Assembly: GCA_963696075.1 (NCBI GenBank)
Contig: CAVOJD010000017.1
Span: forward strand, 1 to 11,836
Reading direction: 5' to 3'
Length of the DNA: 11,836 bases
Origin: CAJQQK01 sp963696075
Lineage (GTDB): Bacteria > Pseudomonadota > Alphaproteobacteria > Rhizobiales > Hyphomicrobiaceae
Made by a program: the position numbers and the translations under genes. Positions 6,783 through 11,836 of this stretch are shown one piece after another; within the stretch, counting starts at the first letter, position 1; every line of letters begins with the position of its first letter. The notes beneath the pieces were generated by a model that saw only the letters and a list, made by a program, of their open reading frames with translations, made no database searches and was not told the origin of the DNA.

Positions 6783-6857
6783 ATGGCAAATGCATATTTC
6801 CTGTTTGCGCTCATGCTTGTCGTGCTGCTCGCGGCATATTTCGCGGGTTCGGTGTAG
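6783..6857 (+). CDS. Possible 24-residue membrane peptide
   Basis: ATG 6783 to TAG 6855-6857 encodes 24 residues that are almost entirely one hydrophobic helix (NAYFLFALMLVVLLAAYFAG in the middle). The ribosome site is weak (GATAGAAG just upstream). It lies in a 270-bp gap between the IS1380 right end and the DUF218 pseudogene. Single-helix peptides of this size exist as subunits of membrane complexes, but I cannot assign it to a known one. It could also be a fragment of a longer lost gene or chance. Confidence 0.35.
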   Translation: MANAYFLFALMLVVLLAAYFAGSV

Positions 6858-6991
6858 GTGGGTAGAGCCGGCGCTATGGATCATGCGAAGGCTTGTCGCC
6901 CTGCCCCGTTTGCACTCTCGGGCGACAAGGGCCAAGCGCGGCCAAATCGCAACGTTCGAATGATGCGTCGCCCAAAATGCTCGAGCAGGCC

Positions 6992-7784
6992 TCACTCACT
7001 GCAGTTTCCGCGATCGGGACCTGGGTAGAGTGCCGACGTCCGGCCTGCGATCCAGTAGGCAGCAAGGCCAAGCCATTCCTTGACGGCGATATCAGCAAGG
7101 TGAAGGCCCTGGGATGGCTGCCGGAAGAACCGCCAGGCATCGTTCCAACCCGTCGTACGGTAATCGACCGGCCAGGGCTGGACACGAAAACCTGCTTTGC
7201 AGAATACGCCGACGGATCGGGGCATGTGGCTTGCCGAAGTAACCAGCAGCCAGGTGTCATCTGGATCCGGTTTGACAATGGCGGCGCCCATCGTTGCGTT
7301 CTGATAAGTGTTTCGGGAATCGCTCTCGTAGACAATCCGATCAGGCGAAACACCAAGTTTAATCAGGACCATGGTCTCGATATAATTCTTGTTGTCTACC
7401 GTTCTCGTCTCTCCGGAAACTAGCAGTCTAGCATTCGGGAACCGACCGGCCAGTTCAGCCGCAACGGTGAACCGCTCCGCCGCGCCCGTGATCGCGGCCT
7501 CTCGTCTGCCCAGGCTTATGCGGGTATCAATCGCACCTCCGAGAACGACGATGCCGACGGGTGCGCTCTCCAGCTTTAACAGCGCCGCCGCTGGGAACCG
7601 GTTCTCAAGCGGGAGAATCAGCAATCTTGCTAACGGCGAAAAGGCCAACAGAACGTACAGGAGACAACGTTACGAGAGCGAGCCATCGGCCAGCTCTCCT
7701 GGCCGTGCCGGTCGAAAGCAAAAGGACGACTGAGAATCCTGACAAGACAATCAGCAAGAATGACGGCTGCAGAATGAGTTTCAC
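6992..7784 (-). pseudogene. DUF218-domain (YdcF/SanA-like) membrane protein, frameshifted
   Basis: The downstream frame encodes a DUF218 domain: GIVVLGGAID, LLVSGE, the ESDSRNTYQNA motif, VTSASHMPRS and a C-terminal AVKEWLGLAAYWIAGR. Family members are envelope proteins (SanA, ElyC and YdcF in enterics) linked to cell-wall integrity or nucleotide binding; the exact activity here is unknown. The frame is closed by TAA (7672-7670) just upstream of a second helix reading LLYVLLAFSPLARLLILP. The preceding part is found one frame away from GTG 7784, encoding MKLILQPSFLLIVLSGFSVV and more. Joining them by skipping one base around 7655-7672 gives a normal two-helix N-terminus. The break is therefore a net +1 insertion, real or from sequencing. 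Confidence 0.8.
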
Positions 7785-7929
7785 AAATAGGAACCTATTG
7801 AGTTGGCAAGCCCGACTTGGTGTCTATCGTTTGAGCGGCATTGGATCGACTGATGCGATGAGGGATGGCTAGAAATCTATCGGTATGCCTTGATCGGAAC
7901 CGAGGGCCCGTGAACGATCGTCAGTACAT

Positions 7930-7942
7930 GCATCATTGATGC
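7930..7942. promoter_or_regulatory. GCATCA palindrome, possible operator
   Basis: GCATCA-T-TGATGC is a perfect dyad. Half-site copies follow at 7951-7956 and 7961-7966. The cluster lies about 170 bp upstream of the plus-strand start at 8109. No known regulator is assigned. Confidence 0.35.
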
Positions 7943-7972
7943 GGCGTCGAGCATCAGATTGCATCAGCATAG

Positions 7973-7991
7973 CGATATCTTGCAGATATCG
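7973..7991. promoter_or_regulatory. CGATATC/GATATCG dyad
   Basis: Perfect 7-bp arms flank a 5-nt centre. It could be an operator or a small RNA hairpin in the leader of the plus-strand gene. Confidence 0.35.
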
Positions 7992-8108
7992 TCATGCGCC
8001 GATCCGGCAGCCGTAGCCGCGGCTCCGTGCTTTCCTCATAGTTCAGGCTCCACCTTTCAGTATTCCTCTCTGCTACCTTCGATTCCAAGTCTGTTTTTGA
8101 GCGTACGC

Positions 8109-9611
8109 ATGGCAGTCACACACCAGGGCGGTCGCGAAGAGGCATTCCAGCCCCTCACGATATTTTCCTTTGTTTGGGCATCACAGCAGACGTTTCAACT
8201 TGCATACTTCGAAGAGTGGTTCCTGAACGGAAACATCCTCGGCTACGTTTTTCTAGGCTTGACCCTCGGCGTTCTGCTGTTTCCCGGAAGCACATTGCTC
8301 TTCTTCGCCATGTTGCTGGGCAGCATCATCTACTTCGTGAGTGAGTGGCCTTTTGTCGTCAATCACATCTTCATCGATACGTTCCTGAGCACGACGATCG
8401 TCCTAGCCGTGCTGCTGGTGCTCGGCGGTTCGCTTTTCACGTCTAAGGCCAACGACGTCGAACCGAGGCGTGAGATCTTTGACCGCTTCGCGCCCATAGC
8501 GACCGTTACGGTCATCCTGGTCTACTACGTCATATTGGTCTCGAAACTGAACCGTGGATTCTTCGACCCTGAGGTCGGATGCATGTTCACGATGTATGCG
8601 AATTGGCAGAATGAGAAGCCATTTCTCCAGACCATCAATGAGTACGTCTCGCCTCAGTTCCTGTTCTACACCTTCATGGTGATTGAGTTGATCCTGCCGA
8701 TACTGCTCACCTTCTCGAAGACGCGATTGCTCGGCCTATACATCGGCGTTCCCTTCCATTTCGTGCTTGGCTTGATGTGGCATTGGGCATTCTCATCATT
8801 CATTCTGGCGCTATACGTGTTGATTGCGACACCGGCGATCATCGAGTTGTTCAAGGCGATCCGCGACCGTGTTGGCCAATTGGCTATTAGATGGCGGCTT
8901 CTTGCTCGTTCGTGCAGCGATCGTCGTTGCCGCCACCTTTCCCGTCCTGGGAATCGCGACGGGGCAATACGGCGAAAAAGGTCCATTCGGATTTCCGGTC
9001 TACTACGCCATGTTCGTGTGGCTGGTCTGGGCTTGCTTCGTTTGTTCCGTGACAATGATTGCTGGTCCTTCGCTACCATTTCATTCAAGGACCGGTGAGC
9101 GAGGGTGGAGCAACGCTGGCGCTGTCTGCAAAGCCCGGCTGGCTGTGGGCCGTCGTCGGGTTGCTTGTTCTCAACTCTCTGTCACCCTACTTAGGGTTTA
9201 AGACGCAGAACAACGCAGCCATGTACAGCAACATGCAGACGGAGGGCGGGCGCAACAATCACTTCTTTATGCCTGTCGTTCGCATCTTCCCCTTCCAGGA
9301 CGATCTGGTGGAGGTCGTCAGTGCTACCGATCCGCAGATCGCGGCGCTACGTACTCTTCCTGCCCGCTATGATTGGAACAAGGAGCCACAGAAGATACTT
9401 CGTGACCTATTTCGAGCTCCGCCGCGCGGTCAGTCAGAGGACGACGCCAGGCCTCGAAATCGATTATGAGCGAAACGGTGAGAGGCGTACCTATCGGCAC
9501 GGAGATCCATCCAACGTTGACGCCGATCTCGCCGAACCGCTGCCTCTCTTCTTGCGGAAGGTCGCATACTTCCGGCCCGTGTTCCAGGAACGGGCGTACT
9601 GCCTTCATTGA
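8109..9611 (+). pseudogene. Multi-pass membrane protein (HTTM-like) with three frame breaks
   Basis: Four frame segments join into one protein of about 500 residues from ATG 8109 to TGA 9609-9611. The pieces are 8109 to about 8878 (including NILGYVFLGLTLGVLLFPG, then FHFVLGLMWHWAFSSFILAL), about 8878 to 9058 (LLVRAAIVVAATFPVLGI), about 9060 to 9393 (WLWAVVGLLVLNSLSPYLG, then YDWNKEPQKI) and about 9393 to 9611 (YFELRRAVSQRTTPGLEIDY to AYCLH). Many hydrophobic helices with His/Trp-rich loops, and a DCC-family gene 52 bp downstream, fit the HTTM group (horizontally transferred membrane domain, related to vitamin K-dependent gamma-carboxylase). The family call is moderate. Each break needs one base skipped. 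An upstream start at 7959 is possible but less likely. Confidence 0.65.
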
Positions 9612-9663
9612 TCGCAGGCCTGAGCCTTCGTCGGTCTGCTGTCAACTCGGATTGCGTTACGCG

Positions 9664-10050
9664 ATGCCAAACGAAAGCACCGTCCAGATCATCTACGATG
9701 ATGAATGCCCCGTGTGCCGGAACTATACGCACATGCTCAATCTACGTCGGCATTTCGACAAGATCGAACTCATCAACGCACGCGATGTCGACAACAAGCT
9801 CGTCCGCGAAATGACCGACCGAGGTTACGATCTGGATCTGGGCATGATCCTCAAGATCGACGACAGCGTCTACTACGGGGCGGACGCCATGCACGTGCTC
9901 TCTGTGCTGGCAACGCCATCGGGATTGATGTCGCGCTTAACTTACGCGATCTTCCGCTCTCCGACCTTCGCAAAGGCAATATATCCCACACTGCGCAATG
10001 GCCGACTCCTGTTGCTGCGCGTGCTCGGGCGGCAGAGAATCAACTCGTGA
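9664..10050 (+). CDS. DCC-family thiol-disulfide oxidoreductase
   Basis: The 128-residue protein carries the family motif near the N-terminus: IIYDDECPVC, with Cys15 and Cys18 as the CxxC redox pair. DCC (DUF393) proteins are thioredoxin-fold-like predicted oxidoreductases; genes for them are often next to or fused with HTTM or DoxX-type membrane proteins. Its position 52 bp behind the membrane protein pseudogene fits an operon. The start at ATG 9664 was chosen because the motif begins right after it; the longer frame from 9466 is mostly a shadow of the preceding gene. No strong ribosome site is visible. The gene is intact although its partner is broken. Confidence 0.85.
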   Translation: MPNESTVQIIYDDECPVCRNYTHMLNLRRHFDKIELINARDVDNKLVREMTDRGYDLDLGMILKIDDSVYYGADAMHVLSVLATPSGLMSRLTYAIFRSPTFAKAIYPTLRNGRLLLLRVLGRQRINS

Positions 10051-10196
10051 GTTGATGGGCGTCCGTTGGGATTGAAACCGCGACGTTGGACATTGACACC
10101 GCTAGCCAAGCGCCATACCGCAGGCTCTGTAATGGGTGACGCAATGCTACTTTGGCAGAATTCCTAGCACTGCTTCTCGGATACAGCTCTCGCCTC
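10051..10196. other. Convergent intergenic gap, no clear terminator
   Basis: This 146-bp gap separates the 3' ends of the DCC gene and the PP-loop gene. Only weak dyads are present (for example CGCT/AGCG near 10101-10114), with no GC-rich stem followed by a T-tract on either strand. Confidence 0.4.
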
Positions 10197-11525
10197 TCAC
10201 TCCCCATCATCCAAATCATCCCAAAGCGGCGCCTCGCGGGATAGTTCGATCTCGATGCCGAATTCAGTTTCAAGCGGACCTTTAAGCGACTGGTCACGTT
10301 TCTGCCAGAGAAGGTCTCCGTCGGCGCCGATTGCGAGGGCACCGGCCGCAACTGCTGGCATCATCATACCCCGGAGGGACGGCAGCTTCTCTTTTTCCCG
10401 TCGATACTGATCGTCTCCTGTGAACGCGTAGATGTAGTCGCGGGCGGGCCATTTGTAGGTCGTCCAATCTTCGCGTACGCCCTGTCCAGCATGATGCAGC
10501 GCCCATTTCTGAAAGTCGTTGGTTTGAAAAAAGTGGCGTGTGCGAAGCTGAAAATCGGCCAGCGAAAGCCCACGTGACGAGCTCATCATGCGCAAGGACA
10601 CCGGTTGCCACTTGAGCGAAAAGTTCATCCACCAAAGACAAGTGAACAAGTCATCAATCTCGACCGGTGCCGCTTGTATCTGCGGCGTGAGGTAATCCAT
10701 GACAGCTTGTGCGCGGACGTCGGAGGCAAGCCGCTGCCGGACCTGCGCATGCAGCGCTTCCGGCCATGGCTTGCGAAGCGGCCCCGGGAAGGGCTCCGCC
10801 ATCGGGCGGAGCAAAGAGCGTGTCGGGATCTCCAAAGCCTTGGCACTGCCAAACATCTGATCGCCCAGTTCGCCGGTAACGACCAGCCCATCTTGGCGAT
10901 ACGCTTCGCCGACATTCTTGATCCACTTGAGATCAATTTGGCCGTTGAGATGTTCTTTGTAGAACGCCGGGTACTCCTTGCGGGATTCCTTCGAAAGAAC
11001 AACGCGCAATTGCTTTGGCTGGTCGCGGCAAGCACGCATCAGCGCCACGCAGGCCGTGGTTGAATCGATCCCGCCTGACCAAAGCAGATTGATTGGTGCG
11101 TTGCGCCTGCGCGCCTCGCGAACGATTTCACTGGCTCGTTGGTCACAAAGTTGATCGAACGGTTTGGCGCGGTCATCAAGTTCCGGAATGCGGTCCAACA
11201 CCTCATAGGGAAAGCCATGGTCCAGCGTCTTTGTTCGATCAATCAAACCCGAGCCGAAATAGAGGCAAGATAGCCGATAACCGTCGGGCGGCACATGTTT
11301 CAGGATGTTCGGACGCACGGCCATATGCGCGTCAATATGCACGATCGCACCGGCATGCGGCTCTTCTTCGTTCCAGAACTTGGGGCGAAGCAGGAGAACG
11401 GCAGCAATGGCAAATACCGCAGCAACCGCCGCCACAATCCAAAAGCTGATGTAGCCAAACACCATCGCGAGACCCAAGGCAAAGAGCATCAGGCCCGGGA
11501 GCTTCATCAAACTATGAAAATTCAT
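10197..11525 (-). CDS. Membrane-anchored asparagine-synthetase-like PP-loop protein
   Basis: The 442-residue protein starts with a hydrophobic hairpin (about residues 10-29 and 28-47), then a soluble domain. The ATP-pyrophosphatase PP-loop is LLWSGGIDSTTAC (SGGIDST at 150-156). A second nucleotide-binding motif typical of asparagine-synthetase C domains is VTGELGDQMFG (216-226), and RTRHFFQTNDFQKWAL (328-342) resembles the family's RxPFxD region. These enzymes adenylate a carboxylate for amide or cyclised product formation. The N-terminal glutaminase (Cys-nucleophile) domain of true AsnB is absent, so ammonia or an amine would come from elsewhere. The substrate is unknown. ATG 11525 has AGGG about 13 nt upstream; ATG at residue 7 is an alternative start. 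No frame break is seen. Confidence 0.75.
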   Translation of the reverse strand: MNFHSLMKLPGLMLFALGLAMVFGYISFWIVAAVAAVFAIAAVLLLRPKFWNEEEPHAGAIVHIDAHMAVRPNILKHVPPDGYRLSCLYFGSGLIDRTKTLDHGFPYEVLDRIPELDDRAKPFDQLCDQRASEIVREARRRNAPINLLWSGGIDSTTACVALMRACRDQPKQLRVVLSKESRKEYPAFYKEHLNGQIDLKWIKNVGEAYRQDGLVVTGELGDQMFGSAKALEIPTRSLLRPMAEPFPGPLRKPWPEALHAQVRQRLASDVRAQAVMDYLTPQIQAAPVEIDDLFTCLWWMNFSLKWQPVSLRMMSSSRGLSLADFQLRTRHFFQTNDFQKWALHHAGQGVREDWTTYKWPARDYIYAFTGDDQYRREKEKLPSLRGMMMPAVAAGALAIGADGDLLWQKRDQSLKGPLETEFGIEIELSREAPLWDDLDDGE

Positions 11526-11573
11526 TGCGATATCAACCCTATCGAAACCCTGTCGCCCGCCCCGGCGGACCGC

Positions 11574-11735
11574 TTATCGCGTCGACCGTGATCCGGCCTC
11601 AAGGATAGATCGTCGGTTCATCGCTGCACTATTTGAACCTGATAGCGGGCGAATGACATGGATTCCGGCTAAGCCGTGCAACAGATTCCACAGACACATC
11701 ATCAACACCCAGCCAACAACATGAAAGACCCGCAT
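11574..11735 (-). CDS. Possible 53-residue membrane peptide upstream of the PP-loop gene
   Basis: ATG 11735 to the stop at 11576-11574 encodes one hydrophobic segment (VFHVVGWVLMMCLWNLLHGL, residues 3-22) and a basic, Ser-rich tail. AGGAG lies only 3 nt before the ATG, a tight but possible spacing. The frame ends 48 bp before the PP-loop start, so the two could be cotranscribed. The frame is open further upstream to 11822 but that part runs through a long inverted repeat. No family is recognised; chance is a real possibility. Confidence 0.3.
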   Translation of the reverse strand: MRVFHVVGWVLMMCLWNLLHGLAGIHVIRPLSGSNSAAMNRRSILEAGSRSTR

Positions 11736-11826
11736 CCGCTCCTGTGCAGGTTTCTCGGACGCGAGCAAGCGCACCGCCATCACAGCTGGCACCTCGCCAG
11801 CGTCCGAGAAACCTGCACACAAGCGG
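11736..11826. repeat. 91-bp imperfect palindrome with 20-bp perfect arms
   Basis: TGTGCAGGTTTCTCGGACGC at 11743-11762 is perfectly repeated in inverted orientation at 11800-11819. After two mismatches the arms extend outward with CCGCT (11736-11740) and AGCGG (11822-11826), giving 25 of 27 pairs. The 37-nt centre can form GCGAG/CTCGC. No T-tract follows on either strand, which argues against a simple terminator. On the minus strand the structure ends one base before the ATG of the small upstream ORF and includes its AGGAG. Confidence 0.95.
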
Positions 11827-11836
11827 TCGCCCTCAC

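Larger units (their letters stand above)
7785..8108. promoter_or_regulatory. Divergent intergenic region rich in palindromes
   Basis: These 324 bp separate the minus-strand DUF218 gene from the plus-strand membrane protein gene, so promoters for both probably lie here; I could not identify convincing -35/-10 pairs. It contains a 13-bp palindrome GCATCATTGATGC (7930-7942), two further direct copies of GCATCA (7951-7956, 7961-7966) and the hairpin CGATATC-TTGCA-GATATCG (7973-7991). An open frame from 7959 continues into the membrane protein, but the added residues look unlike protein. Confidence 0.45.

Noticed and set aside
7959..8108. N-terminal extension of the membrane protein from 7959
   Set aside because: The 50 added residues are low-quality Ser/Pro-rich sequence and cross palindromic regulatory-looking DNA; ATG 8109 is a better start.
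8850..9420. Programmed frameshifting in the membrane protein gene
   Set aside because: No slippery motifs or stimulatory structures were seen at the three break points, and three events in one gene are better explained by decay or read errors.
9466..9663. N-terminal extension of the DCC protein
   Set aside because: The extra residues overlap the real 3' end of the membrane protein in another frame, and the DCC motif begins right after the internal ATG 9664.
10197..11735. Lasso-peptide cluster (precursor plus cyclase)
   Set aside because: The PP-loop protein lacks the N-terminal glutaminase-like domain of lasso cyclases, no transglutaminase-like protease is present, and the small ORF looks like a membrane helix, not a leader-core peptide.
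1..11836. CRISPR array, tRNA or rRNA genes
   Set aside because: No regularly spaced direct repeats and no recognisable tRNA or rRNA sequences were seen on either strand.

Overview
The window is a decayed, IS-rich accessory stretch of a moderately GC-rich bacterial genome. The style of the TspO-like, DUF218-like and terminase proteins and the mix of IS3, IS110 and IS1380 elements suggest an alphaproteobacterium, probably Rhizobiales or Rhodobacterales. The lineage is an inference from protein 'look', because no search could be run.

Left part (1-1960). A short chimeric ORF end abuts a 52-bp IS3-family terminus remnant. Next, on the minus strand, come a TspO/MBR-like membrane protein gene broken by a 13-bp tandem duplication, a small ORF coupled to the gene before it by a GTGA overlap, and the C-terminal nuclease part of a phage terminase large subunit. 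The terminase is cut off by an IS3-family insertion.

Mobile-element core (1961-6721). An IS3-family element (about 1.2 kb without its insert, minus strand, with a T TTT TTA slippery heptamer joining orfA and orfB) is interrupted by a 1,638-bp IS110-family element on the plus strand. The insertion lies exactly between the Asn and Gly codons of the SDN|GPEF motif, and removing the inner element restores the orfB frame. The inner element has subterminal inverted repeats like the IS1111 group and two structured non-coding ends, including a 212-bp right end that could encode its guide RNA. After 288 bp of unassigned sequence follows an apparently complete IS1380-family element (about 1,635 bp, 18/21 matching terminal repeats).

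Right part (6722-11836). A possible 24-residue membrane peptide; a DUF218 (YdcF/SanA-like) gene on the minus strand with one frame break; a palindrome-rich divergent intergenic region; a multi-pass membrane protein gene (HTTM-like) on the plus strand with three frame breaks; an intact DCC-family thiol-disulfide oxidoreductase gene just behind it; and, convergently, an intact membrane-anchored asparagine-synthetase-like PP-loop protein. Upstream of the latter lie a possible 53-residue membrane peptide and a long hairpin (20 uninterrupted base pairs) that covers its Shine-Dalgarno.

The membrane protein and DCC genes probably formed a two-gene redox/membrane unit before decay. No complete new defence or biosynthetic system is visible. 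The most interesting items are the nested IS with its candidate RNA end, the five reading-frame breaks (all net +1), the hairpin at the right edge, and the unusual PP-loop protein without a glutaminase domain.
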